DNA of 64,000 nt from positions 1-64,000 of the forward strand of contig NZ_JACYXI010000003.1 of NCBI RefSeq assembly GCF_014842915.1. The letters run 5' to 3'. The stretch is from Roseibium litorale. Lineage in GTDB: Bacteria > Pseudomonadota > Alphaproteobacteria > Rhizobiales > Stappiaceae. The translations under genes were made by a program, and so were the position numbers. The notes under the pieces are model-generated. The model saw only the letters and a program-made list of their open reading frames with translations. It made no database searches and was not told the DNA's origin. Shown here one piece after another: positions 16,400-24,856 of the stretch (positions within the stretch are counted from its first letter, which is position 1; every line of letters begins with the position of its first letter).

Positions 16400-17761
16400 A
16401 TGACTATTCGTTTGTTTGGCTGCACCGCGGCCATTGCGCTGATGATTGGCGCGGCAGGTGCTGCCTCTGCTGCCGAGCTGAAGTTCAAACCGGGTGAGGA
16501 CCCGCGCTTCAATTGGGAAAGCTATGAAGCTTTCAAGTCGACCGGTTCAACCGGAAAGAAGCTGACCGTGTTCGGGCCCTGGCTTGGGCCAGACAAGGAC
16601 TTGGTGGAAAACACGCTGGCCTATTTCGAAGAGGCGACAGGGATCGAGGTCGAATATTCCGGGTCCGATAGCTTTGAACAGCAGATCGTAATCGACACAC
16701 AGGCTGGCTCTGCTCCCAATATCGCGGTCTTTCCGCAGCCGGGCCTTGCTGCCGATCTAGCTTCGAAAGGCTTTCTGGCGCCGCTTGGGCAGGAAACGGC
16801 AGACTGGGTGAAGGACAACTACGCTGCGGGTCAGTCCTGGGTGGATCTCGGCACGTTTGCAGGCAAGGACGGCAAGAAGGATCTCTACGGCTTTTTCTAC
16901 AAGGTCGATGTGAAGTCACTGGTCTGGTACAGCCCCGACAACTTCGAGGATGCGGGATACGACGTTCCCAAGACCATGGAAGAGCTGAAGGCGCTGACAG
17001 AAAAGATAGTCGCCGATGGTGGAACGCCATGGTGTATCGGTCTGGGCTCAGGTGGAGCGACAGGCTGGCCAGGGACCGACTGGGTTGAGGACATGATGCT
17101 CAGAACCCAGACCCCTGAAGTCTATGACAAGTGGGTCAGCAACGAGATCAAGTTCAACGACCCGCGCGTCGTTGGCGCAATCGAGGAGTTTGGCTGGTTC
17201 GCCAACAATCCGAAATTCGTTGATGCTCCGGGTGCTGTCGCTGCCCAAGACTTCCGGGACAGCCCGAAGGGGCTCTTCACCTCTCCTCCCGCTTGCTACA
17301 TGCATCGCCAAGCCTCGTTTATTCCTTCCTTCTTCCCGGAAGGCACGGAAATGGGGGTCGACGCGGACTTCTTCTATTTCCCGGCCTATGCGGGCAAGGA
17401 CCTCGGTTCTCCGGTTCTGGGAGCAGGCACGGTCTTTGCGATCACCAACGATAGCCCTGAAGCACGGGCTCTGATCGAATTCCTGAAGACGCCGATCGCG
17501 CATGAAGTCTGGATGGCTCAGTCCGGTTTCCTGACGCCGCACCGGGGCGTGAACCTGGATGCTTATGCCAATGACACGCTCAAGGGTCTCGGTCAGATCC
17601 TGCTGAATGCCACGACATTCCGCTTCGACGGCTCTGACCTGATGCCAGGCGCGGTTGGTGCAGGCTCCTTCTGGAGTGGCATGGTGGACTTCGTGGGCGG
17701 AAAGTCCGCGCAGGCCGTGGGGGATGAAATCCAGGCCAGCTGGGACGCCATCAAGAAGTAA
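16400..17761 (+). CDS. aglE: Alpha-glucoside ABC transporter, substrate-binding protein
   Basis: 453 residues. A cleavable signal peptide ends near AGAASA (residues ~18-24), directing export to the periplasm. The mature part is a cluster-D sugar-binding protein that shares ordering and motifs with AglE of rhizobia: FGPWLGPDKDLVENTLAYFEE, ATGIEVEYSGSDSFEQQI, and the aromatic-rich TGWPGTDWVEDMMLR. It should deliver maltose/sucrose/trehalose-type alpha-glucosides to the AglFG permease. GGGAGG lies 8 nt before the ATG. The gene heads an aglE-F-G-K operon and is separated from aglF by a strong stem-loop, which would keep binding-protein mRNA in excess. No aglA glucosidase is present in the operon. 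Confidence 0.88.
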   Translation: MTIRLFGCTAAIALMIGAAGAASAAELKFKPGEDPRFNWESYEAFKSTGSTGKKLTVFGPWLGPDKDLVENTLAYFEEATGIEVEYSGSDSFEQQIVIDTQAGSAPNIAVFPQPGLAADLASKGFLAPLGQETADWVKDNYAAGQSWVDLGTFAGKDGKKDLYGFFYKVDVKSLVWYSPDNFEDAGYDVPKTMEELKALTEKIVADGGTPWCIGLGSGGATGWPGTDWVEDMMLRTQTPEVYDKWVSNEIKFNDPRVVGAIEEFGWFANNPKFVDAPGAVAAQDFRDSPKGLFTSPPACYMHRQASFIPSFFPEGTEMGVDADFFYFPAYAGKDLGSPVLGAGTVFAITNDSPEARALIEFLKTPIAHEVWMAQSGFLTPHRGVNLDAYANDTLKGLGQILLNATTFRFDGSDLMPGAVGAGSFWSGMVDFVGGKSAQAVGDEIQASWDAIKK

Positions 17762-17777
17762 CGGATAAGCAAAAAAA

Positions 17778-17806
17778 GGCCGTGCGGGCTTCTGCTCCGC
17801 ACGGCC
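17778..17806 (+). terminator. Attenuating/stabilising stem-loop between aglE and aglF
   Basis: A perfect 10-bp stem GGCCGTGCGG / CCGCACGGCC with a 9-nt loop lies 17 nt after the aglE stop, without a following T-run. It is probably a 3' protection or partial-termination element inside the operon rather than a full terminator. Confidence 0.6.
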
Positions 17807-17879
17807 GCAATCCGGCACTCCGGTTGGGAAGAAGCTCTGAAGAGCCTTTTCCGGAGGCTGTGAACCTGGGGAGGAATTT

Positions 17880-18869
17880 ATGGAGCAATTGCTTGGCGCT
17901 TTGGCTTCCATGGCGGCTGGGGTCGGCGCCTGTGTCCTGTATTTTTGGGGCGGAAACGCTGTTCTGGACCTGATTTTTCCGGCTCGCGGCCCCGATATTG
18001 GGCCGAACATCCGCAGGGCCAATATGGTCAGGCCCTGGCTCTTTCTCGGGCCAGCACTGGTGTTGCTGACAGTCTATCTTATCTATCCGGTCTTCAACTC
18101 GCTCGTTTTGTCTTTCTACGGGCCTTCGGCGGAGACCTACGTGGGCTTCTCGAATTACACGTGGCTGCTCGCGGATCCTGGTTTCCATGAGAGCATGCGC
18201 AACAATCTCCTTTGGCTGATCGTTGTTCCGGCTGCGGCGACCTTCTTCGGGCTCATCGCGGCGACGCTCACCGACAATATTGGCTGGGGGAACATCGCCA
18301 AGTCGCTGATCTTCATGCCCATGGCGATTTCCTTCGTCGGTGCCTCGGTGATCTGGAAATTCGTCTATGACATCCGCAGTGAGGATGTGGATCAGATCGG
18401 TCTTCTGAATGCCATCGTCGTTGCGCTGGGCGGGGAACCGCAGGCCTGGATCGCGCTGCCTTTCTGGAACAATTTTTTCCTCATGATCATCCTGATCTGG
18501 ATCCAGACCGGCTTCGCCATGGTCATCCTATCGGCGGCCCTCAGGGGGATCCCGGAGGAGACGGTAGAGGCCGCGGTGCTGGACGGTGCCAATCCCTTCC
18601 AGATCTTCCTGAAGATCAAGGTGCCGCAGATCTGGGGCACCATTGCAGTGGTCTGGACCACCATTACGATCCTGGTCCTCAAGGTCTTCGACATTGTTCT
18701 GGCGATGACGAACGGCCAATGGGGATCCCAGGTGCTCGCCAATTACATGTTCGACTGGATGTTCCGGGGGCTCGATTTCGGCCGTTCGGCCACGATTGCG
18801 CTCGTGATCATGGTCATGGTCGTTCCGATCATGATCTGGAACATCCGCGAAGCCCGCAAGGACGCATAG
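17880..18869 (+). CDS. aglF: Alpha-glucoside ABC transporter, permease subunit AglF
   Basis: 329 residues, an integral inner-membrane permease. It has an unusual extra N-terminal helix (residues ~1-32) before the standard binding-protein-dependent permease core, as in rhizobial AglF. The EAA loop that docks the ATPase is visible as EETVEAAVLDGANPFQIFLK (~221-240). About seven hydrophobic segments are apparent. GGGGAGG lies 7 nt upstream of the ATG. Its stop is 11 nt before aglG, so the two permease genes are coupled. Confidence 0.9.
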   Translation: MEQLLGALASMAAGVGACVLYFWGGNAVLDLIFPARGPDIGPNIRRANMVRPWLFLGPALVLLTVYLIYPVFNSLVLSFYGPSAETYVGFSNYTWLLADPGFHESMRNNLLWLIVVPAAATFFGLIAATLTDNIGWGNIAKSLIFMPMAISFVGASVIWKFVYDIRSEDVDQIGLLNAIVVALGGEPQAWIALPFWNNFFLMIILIWIQTGFAMVILSAALRGIPEETVEAAVLDGANPFQIFLKIKVPQIWGTIAVVWTTITILVLKVFDIVLAMTNGQWGSQVLANYMFDWMFRGLDFGRSATIALVIMVMVVPIMIWNIREARKDA

Positions 18870-18880
18870 GAGAGACTAAT

Positions 18881-20014
18881 ATGGATGGAATCGCAGGGCG
18901 CAAGCCCATGCTCCTCTGGGTCGTTCACCTGTCCGTGCTGGCACTTGTCGTGCTTTGGACCATCCCGACCTTCGGCTTGCTGGTGTCCTCTTTCCGGGAT
19001 GGGGACCAGCTCTCGGTCTCCGGCTGGTGGACCGCATTAACATCCACCGAGCGTAACATTGTCTTCCGCGCTCCGGCAGCCGACGCTCAAGTGGAGGAAG
19101 GCGGGCAATGGGTTATTGCCGGAAATGTCTTTGAAGACAGCCAGCCCGGCCGGATCACTGCCTTTGGCGTTTCCAGCCGTGAGCCTGCGGCCTATACGCC
19201 CGGGACCCCGGTTGAACTGAAGGACGGGGCCAGTCTGTCACTCAGCGAGACTGGTGATTTCCGGATCAGCTCACCTGAAAAGATGACGGACAAGCGTGGT
19301 ACGCGGATCTTTTTCACGTCCATCGATCCGCCGCGTTTCACGCTGGAGAACTACCGGAAAGTTCTTTTCTCCGAAGGCATCGGCAAGTCGTTCATCAACA
19401 CGATGACCGTGACTATTCCAGCGACGGTGATCCCGATCCTGATCGCTGCCTATGCGGCCTATGCCTTGTCCTGGATGGCATTTCCCGGTCGGTCGCTGCT
19501 GGTGGCCGTGGTGGTCGGTTTGCTGGTCGTGCCGCTGCAGATGTCGCTTATTCCCTTGCTGAGGCTCTACACGGATGTTGGCATCGGTAAGAGCTATGTG
19601 GGGATCTGGCTGGCGCACACAGGCTTCGGGCTGCCGCTCGCGATCTATCTTCTGCGCAATTACATCAAGGGGCTGCCCAAGGAGATTATCGAGAGCGCAC
19701 GTGTCGATGGAGCTTCGGACTTTGCGATATTTGTGAAGATCGTTCTGCCCTTGTCCTTTCCGGCTCTGGCCTCTTTCGCGATCTTCCAGTTCCTGTGGGT
19801 GTGGAACGACCTGCTGGTGGCAACCGTCTTTCTCGGCAACAACGAAGAGCAATTGGTGATGACCGGGCGGCTGCGCGAACTGCTCGGTTCCCGTGGTGGC
19901 AACTGGGAAATTCTTACAGCGTCCGCCTTCGTGTCCATCGCGGTGCCCTTGCTCGTCTTCTTCACCTTGCAGCGCTATCTCGTGCGCGGGCTGCTGGCGG
20001 GGTCGGTGAAATGA
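18881..20014 (+). CDS. aglG: Alpha-glucoside ABC transporter, permease subunit AglG
   Basis: 377 residues from ATG 18881 (MDGIAGRKPMLLW), preceded by AGGAG. The in-frame region back to 18719 lies inside aglF and is not used. The first membrane helix (~11-34) is followed by a hydrophilic, beta-rich insertion of about 115 residues (GWWTALTSTERNIVF through PPRFTLENYRKVL), then five further helices. The EAA loop is KEIIESARVDGASDFAIFVK. A large loop after the first helix is characteristic of AglG/MalG-like subunits and may contact the binding protein. The gene is cotranscribed with aglF and aglK. Confidence 0.9.
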   Translation: MDGIAGRKPMLLWVVHLSVLALVVLWTIPTFGLLVSSFRDGDQLSVSGWWTALTSTERNIVFRAPAADAQVEEGGQWVIAGNVFEDSQPGRITAFGVSSREPAAYTPGTPVELKDGASLSLSETGDFRISSPEKMTDKRGTRIFFTSIDPPRFTLENYRKVLFSEGIGKSFINTMTVTIPATVIPILIAAYAAYALSWMAFPGRSLLVAVVVGLLVVPLQMSLIPLLRLYTDVGIGKSYVGIWLAHTGFGLPLAIYLLRNYIKGLPKEIIESARVDGASDFAIFVKIVLPLSFPALASFAIFQFLWVWNDLLVATVFLGNNEEQLVMTGRLRELLGSRGGNWEILTASAFVSIAVPLLVFFTLQRYLVRGLLAGSVK

Positions 20015-20060
20015 CCAAGAGCGTTTTCAAACAAGAAAAAGATCATGAGGGGCGGTACGC

Positions 20061-21158
20061 ATGACCTCGGTTTCGCTGAAAAATGTGAGCAAGTCCTACG
20101 GCACGGTGGAGGTTCTCAGGAACATCGACCTTGAGATTGAACAAGGGGAGCTGATTGTCTTCGTGGGCCCATCCGGCTGCGGCAAGTCCACCTTGTTGCG
20201 AATGATCGCGGGGCTCGAGACCATCACCGGCGGAGATCTTACGATCGATGATATCCGCATGAACGACACGCCCCCGGCGCAACGCGGCATCGCAATGGTG
20301 TTTCAGACCTACGCGCTCTATCCTCATATGACGGTTCGCGACAACATGGCTTTCGGCATGAAAATCGCCAAGAAGCCGAAAGCGGAGATTGATGCCGCCG
20401 TTGCCAATGCGGCCCGCATTCTTCAACTGGAGCCTTATCTGGACCGTTTGCCCAAGGCCCTGTCGGGCGGCCAGCGTCAGCGCGTTGCCATCGGACGGGC
20501 CATTGTGCGCGATCCGAAGGTTTTCCTGTTCGACGAGCCGCTGTCCAATCTGGATGCCGCTCTTCGTGTTGCGACCCGGATCGAGATCGCCCAGCTGAAG
20601 GAAAGCATGCCGGAAAGCACGATGATCTATGTGACCCACGATCAGGTGGAAGCAATGACGCTGGCGAGCCGGATTGTGGTGCTTCATGGCGGGGATATTG
20701 AGCAGGTCGGGGCGCCGCTGGAACTCTACGAGCGTCCGGCCAACACGTTTGTTGCCCAGTTTATCGGCTCACCAGCGATGAACCTGCTGAATGCCTCTGT
20801 TGTGAAAACCGGAGCCTCAACAACCGTCCGGCTCGACCACGGTGGTGAGGTGACCGTTCCGATTGCCTCGCGTGCCGAGGATGCCGGTGCGAAAGTGCGT
20901 CTGGGCGTGCGTCCGGAAGACCTCACGCTGGCGCCGCCGGAAGGCAGCTTCCTCAAGGCGGATGTCGAGATTATCGAAGCGCTCGGCGAGACCACCGTCA
21001 TCTATTTCAAGCCGGTCGATACGGGGACAGATCCTTTGATTGCCAAGCTGCCCGGCATTCATAAGGTGGCGAAAGGCGCAGGCCTCAGTCTGGCGGCTGC
21101 GCCTGAAAAACTGCATCTCTTTGGAGAGGATGGTCTGTCTTATCTTTACCGCGATTGA
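20061..21158 (+). CDS. aglK: Alpha-glucoside ABC transporter, ATP-binding subunit (MalK/AglK type)
   Basis: 365 residues, the length of MalK-type ATPases. Walker A is GPSGCGKST (~36-44), signature LSGGQRQRVAIGRA (~135-148), Walker B VFLFDEPLSNLDA and switch His in YVTHDQVEAM. The C-terminal ~130 residues form a TOBE/OB regulatory domain (RLGVRPEDLTLAPPEG; VIEALGETTVIYFK). It powers import through AglFG. GAGGGG lies near the ATG, 46 nt after aglG. The stop is 18 nt from the convergent fhuF stop, with no evident terminator between them. Confidence 0.9.
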   Translation: MTSVSLKNVSKSYGTVEVLRNIDLEIEQGELIVFVGPSGCGKSTLLRMIAGLETITGGDLTIDDIRMNDTPPAQRGIAMVFQTYALYPHMTVRDNMAFGMKIAKKPKAEIDAAVANAARILQLEPYLDRLPKALSGGQRQRVAIGRAIVRDPKVFLFDEPLSNLDAALRVATRIEIAQLKESMPESTMIYVTHDQVEAMTLASRIVVLHGGDIEQVGAPLELYERPANTFVAQFIGSPAMNLLNASVVKTGASTTVRLDHGGEVTVPIASRAEDAGAKVRLGVRPEDLTLAPPEGSFLKADVEIIEALGETTVIYFKPVDTGTDPLIAKLPGIHKVAKGAGLSLAAAPEKLHLFGEDGLSYLYRD

Positions 21159-21176
21159 CGCCGTGAAGCTGGCTGA

Positions 21177-21962
21177 TCAATCGGTCCGTCCGGCCCCCGG
21201 AACGACGGGCCGTTCGGTCTTGCCGGAAGCCGGCATCAGAGAGCAATCCGGACAGCGGTCGACGCCTTCCAGAAGGTAGCGCAGGCAGCAGACACGGCGT
21301 GTGCGTGTGAGTTCCGATCCGGAGGGGCGGTAGGGGCCGAAGAGCGGGTTCCGTCCGCCGTTCGGGCGTGCCGGCGCTTGGGTCACCGCCTTGAATGCCG
21401 GTGCCTTGCCATCAAGCAGCACGTCGCAGGTGTAATCGATGGCAACCGCTGCATTCATCCAGAACACCTTCGCAGACGCTCCGGACCGTGCCGCCAGAGA
21501 AAAGACCAGTGGCGACAAATGATTGTCGATCAGCTCACTCATCAGATCGAATGGGCTGTCGTCCGGTTCCGATGTGATCGCTGACGGCTGAATGAGCTTG
21601 AAACTGAAGGGCTGTCCCTTGCCGTCGTGGCGGAACGTCAGCCGTCCGGGATTGGCAGGGACACGGGTTCCTGCAGCTTGACTGAGCATCAGTAGCGGCG
21701 GGATCAGGAAGCCGAAATACCACTGGGACCAGAAGGAGGCGATGGCGCGGCGGTCGCTCGTCGGGAGCTTGCCCGAGCGGTATGTCTCCAGAATGTCGGT
21801 GAGACCTTTCGGGTCGAGCATCCGAATGCAGCTGATGTCGCCCTGAACAGCCGGAGCGGCCTCGAACCGGCTCGCCAGATGGGCTGCCGGGCCGTGGAAC
21901 AGCGATCCGGCGAAGTCGGTGAGATCCACCATTTCGCCCGGGCGATGCTCGGGAGCGGCCAT
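21177..21962 (-). CDS. fhuF: Siderophore-iron reductase FhuF-like
   Basis: About 261 residues from ATG 21962, matching the length of FhuF; an in-frame extension to 22067 is not needed. The C-terminus carries the FhuF [2Fe-2S] ligand set C-C-x-R-Y ... C-x2-C (RVCCLRYLLEGVDRCPDCSL). The N-terminal IucA/FhuF-like domain includes ASFWSQWYFGFLIPPLLML and the PFDLMSELIDNHLSPLVF block. The enzyme reduces ferric iron bound to hydroxamate siderophores in the cytoplasm to release Fe2+. It stands alone: no siderophore receptor or ABC importer is in the window, and both flanking operons are for sugars. Its promoter must lie in 21963-22145. No confident iron box was recognised there. Confidence 0.85.
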   Translation of the reverse strand: MAAPEHRPGEMVDLTDFAGSLFHGPAAHLASRFEAAPAVQGDISCIRMLDPKGLTDILETYRSGKLPTSDRRAIASFWSQWYFGFLIPPLLMLSQAAGTRVPANPGRLTFRHDGKGQPFSFKLIQPSAITSEPDDSPFDLMSELIDNHLSPLVFSLAARSGASAKVFWMNAAVAIDYTCDVLLDGKAPAFKAVTQAPARPNGGRNPLFGPYRPSGSELTRTRRVCCLRYLLEGVDRCPDCSLMPASGKTERPVVPGAGRTD

Positions 21963-22079
21963 TTGAGTTGCGTCCTGCGGTTCAGCGTCGCGCTGGCGGG
22001 ACCCATCAAGGATAGGGAGCCAACGCAATTGCGCGCACCTTATCCAACCAATCGCAGGAAAAGGCAAGAAATGTCGAGT

Positions 22080-22109
22080 GCTTTCCTCAGGAATTCCTGC
22101 GAGGAAAGC
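22080..22109 (-). terminator. Stem-loop at the 3' end of the uronate operon
   Basis: A 9-bp stem GCTTTCCTC / GAGGAAAGC encloses a self-complementary AGGAATTCCT segment, 36 nt beyond the uxaA stop in minus-strand reading. The T-run is weak. Confidence 0.5.
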
Positions 22110-22145
22110 TCCCCTGCCATTTCAAGTTCCGGTCACATCATGGGT

Positions 22146-23675
22146 CTACATCACCGCGCCGACCTGCCAGGGCACAAACTCATTGTCACCCAGCCCAAGT
22201 GCTTCGGACTTGCTCTGCTTGCCAGAGGCGATCTCCAGGATCATGTCCAGGATTTCTGCGCCCTTTTCTGCGATGGAAACCTTGCCCGAGAGAATGTCGC
22301 CGCAGTTCAGGTCCATGTCTTCAGGCATGGAGTGGAACAGGGCTTCATTGGTCGCCAGCTTGATGGTGGGAGCCGGTTTGGAGCCGAAAGCCGATCCACG
22401 GCCGGTCGTAAAGACAACGATCTGCGCACCGCCTGCAATCTGACCGGTTGCAGAGACCGGATCATAGCCCGGCGTGTCCATGAAGACGAAACCAGCGTCG
22501 GTGACAGGTTCGGCATAGTCATAGACCGCAGTCAGGGGTGTCGAACCGCCCTTTGCGGCAGCGCCGAGCGACTTTTCCAGGATCGTGGTCAGGCCACCTG
22601 CCTTGTTTCCGGGGCTTGGATTGTTGTCCATGCTGCCGCCGTTCATTTCCGTATAGCGTTCCCACCAGTGGATCTGGTTGATCAGCTTCTGAGCTACGGC
22701 GTCACTGGCTGCCCGGCGCAGCAGAAGCTGCTCCGCGCCGTAGATCTCAGGGGTTTCCGACAGAATGGCCGTGCCGCCAAGTCCGACCAGAAGGTCCGAG
22801 GCAACGCCGAGGGCGGGGTTGGCGGTGATGCCGGAAAATCCGTCCGAGCCGCCGCATTGCAAGGCGACCTTGAGGCTGGAGGCCGGGCAGGGCGAACGCT
22901 CGATCCGGTTGACCTCCGGCAGCAGTTCCAGAACCTTGGCCTTTACCTGCTCGATGGTGGCGCGGGTTCCGCCGGTTTCCTGGATGGTCAGGCCATGGAA
23001 GCGGTCGGCAAGCGTGTCACCAAACTGGGACTTCATCCGGCCAACCTGCATGACTTCGCAACCAAGACCGACGAAGACGGTAGCGCCGACGTTGGGATGG
23101 GTGGCGTGGCCCCAGAGAACGCGCTGCAGGATCTTGAAGCCTGCTCCCTCGCTGTCCATGCCGCAGCCGGTGCCATGGGCGAAGGCGACAATGCCGTCCA
23201 CATTCGGAAAGGCCTCAAGCGCACCGGAGGCTTCCAGTTCGAAGGCCGCGCGGCGGACGACGGTCGCCGAACAGTTCACCGTTGCGCAAAGGGCGATGTA
23301 ATTGCGGGTGCCGATCTGGCCATTGCCGCGGCGGTAGCCCATGAAGCTGCGTTCCGGAGGCGCCGGGATGGCCGCAAGGGCCTGCGCCAGATCGGCACCG
23401 ATCGCATAGTCCTCATCATGGGAGGAGAAGGCGCAATTGTGCGTATGCACATGCTCGCCGGGCCGGATCGGCTGCGTGGCCGTCCCGATGATCTGGCCGA
23501 ACTTGTAGATCCAGTCGCCCGGCGCATGTTCCTTGCGGGCAAGCTTGTGGCCGGGGGAAACAGGACCCGCCAGCGGAGCGCCGAGATCAAGAGGATCTTC
23601 GCCCTTGGCTGCGCGGGTGGTCAGGATGGCTACTGTGTCCGACGGATGCAGGACAATTGGCTTCTGGGTGCTCAT
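22146..23675 (-). CDS. uxaA: Altronate dehydratase
   Basis: 509 residues, the UxaA length. It dehydrates D-altronate to 2-keto-3-deoxygluconate in galacturonate catabolism. An N-terminal SAF domain (~10-90, with GEHVHTHNCAF) precedes the catalytic region containing GYRRGNGQIGTRNYIALCATVNCS, FAHGTGCGM, LGCEVMQ, LQCGGSDGFSGITANPALG and MDTPGYDPVSATGQIAGGAQ. The cysteines in these motifs are probable Fe ligands. The start ATG overlaps the uxuA stop by 4 bp. It is the last gene of the ten-gene operon. Galactarate dehydratase (GarD) is related, but the operon context favours altronate. Confidence 0.93.
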   Translation of the reverse strand: MSTQKPIVLHPSDTVAILTTRAAKGEDPLDLGAPLAGPVSPGHKLARKEHAPGDWIYKFGQIIGTATQPIRPGEHVHTHNCAFSSHDEDYAIGADLAQALAAIPAPPERSFMGYRRGNGQIGTRNYIALCATVNCSATVVRRAAFELEASGALEAFPNVDGIVAFAHGTGCGMDSEGAGFKILQRVLWGHATHPNVGATVFVGLGCEVMQVGRMKSQFGDTLADRFHGLTIQETGGTRATIEQVKAKVLELLPEVNRIERSPCPASSLKVALQCGGSDGFSGITANPALGVASDLLVGLGGTAILSETPEIYGAEQLLLRRAASDAVAQKLINQIHWWERYTEMNGGSMDNNPSPGNKAGGLTTILEKSLGAAAKGGSTPLTAVYDYAEPVTDAGFVFMDTPGYDPVSATGQIAGGAQIVVFTTGRGSAFGSKPAPTIKLATNEALFHSMPEDMDLNCGDILSGKVSIAEKGAEILDMILEIASGKQSKSEALGLGDNEFVPWQVGAVM

Positions 23676-24856
23676 GCGGCATTCCTGGTGTAGGTCAGGG
23701 CGGCAATAACGCCGCGAAGTTCTGCAAGTCCGCGCAGACGTCCGATCAGCGGATAGCCTGGGTGGGTTCCCTTGGCGGCGTCGTCCAGCAGCTCATGGCC
23801 ATGGTCCGGGCGGAAGACGATCTCATAATCCGTACGGCCTTCCGCGTGGCGGCGGGTCTCTTCTTCCAGAAGAGCGCTGACAAGGTCGACCATATTGGTG
23901 TCGCCGGCAAGATGCGCAGCTTCCTCGAAGGACCCATCGGCATCCTTGCGCACGTTTCGCAGGTGGGCGAAATGGATCTTGCTGGCAAAGCGCCGGGCGA
24001 TGGCTGGAACGTCATTGGCCGGATTTGCTCCCAGTGAGCCGGAACACAGCGTCAGCCCGTTGGCGGGGCTGACGTGAGCCGAAAGAATCCAGCCGATATC
24101 CTCGGCGTTGGAGACGATGCGCGGCAGGCCCAGGATATCCCGCGGAGGGTCATCCGGATGAACGCCAAAACTTAGTCCCAAATCTTCCGCCGCCGGGATG
24201 ACCTCGTCCAGGAAACGCTTGTAATTTGCCCGAAGCTCGGCGCGTCCTATGCCTTCATAGGCCTTCAGAGCGGAGCGAAGCCCGGCGGCATCATACCGGT
24301 CGTAAGCACCGGGCAGTCCGGCCATGACCGCATGGATCAGCCCGTCGCGGTCTTCCTGGGTGGAGCCGTCGAACCAGGCCTTTGCCGCAGTCACGACCTC
24401 CGGCAGATAGTCCTTTTCGGCTTCGGCGCGCTCGACCATGAAGAGTTCGAGGGCCGCCATCCGGACGGAAGAAAAGCGCAGGCAGGAGCCGCCGCGTGTG
24501 ACCGGGGCGGCCAGATCGGTGCGCGTCCAGTCGAGCAGCGGCATGAAATTGTAACAGATGACCTTGATGCCTTCGGCCGCAAGGTTCGCCATTGACTGGC
24601 GGTAGTTGGCGAAGAGGGCGGACAAGTCGCCCTCTCCACGCTTGATCCTTTCATGGATCGGCAGGCTTTCAACAATGTGCCAGCCAAAACCGGCGCTGGT
24701 GATTTCGGTCCGGCAAGCCGCAATGGCTTCCCGTGTCCAGACTTCGCCATAGGGCACTTCATGGAGCGCGGTGATGATCTCACTTGCTCCTGTCTGGGCG
24801 ATTTCACTCAACGAGATCCGGTCAAAACCGCCGTACCAGCGCCAGCCTTCTTTCAT
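23672..24856 (-). CDS. uxuA: Mannonate dehydratase
   Basis: 394 residues, the length of UxuA, which converts D-mannonate to 2-keto-3-deoxygluconate with a divalent metal. It is a TIM-barrel protein. Conserved features are MKEGWRWYGGFDRISLSEI at the N-terminus, YNFMPLLDWTRTDL, SFGVHPDDPP, LTLCSGSLGANPANDV, HFAHLRNV and the C-terminal FRPDHGHELLDDA with metal-binding His residues. Both ends overlap neighbours by 4 bp (ATGA), so translation is coupled with uxuB and uxaA. Together with uxaA it lets both the galacturonate and the glucuronate branches converge on KDG. Confidence 0.96.
   Translation of the reverse strand: MKEGWRWYGGFDRISLSEIAQTGASEIITALHEVPYGEVWTREAIAACRTEITSAGFGWHIVESLPIHERIKRGEGDLSALFANYRQSMANLAAEGIKVICYNFMPLLDWTRTDLAAPVTRGGSCLRFSSVRMAALELFMVERAEAEKDYLPEVVTAAKAWFDGSTQEDRDGLIHAVMAGLPGAYDRYDAAGLRSALKAYEGIGRAELRANYKRFLDEVIPAAEDLGLSFGVHPDDPPRDILGLPRIVSNAEDIGWILSAHVSPANGLTLCSGSLGANPANDVPAIARRFASKIHFAHLRNVRKDADGSFEEAAHLAGDTNMVDLVSALLEEETRRHAEGRTDYEIVFRPDHGHELLDDAAKGTHPGYPLIGRLRGLAELRGVIAALTYTRNAA

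Noticed and set aside
21879-23693. Long plus-strand open frame (604 codons) opposite uxaA
   Set aside because: Mirror of high-GC coding sequence. Its translation lacks domains, while the minus strand encodes a full altronate dehydratase with conserved motifs.
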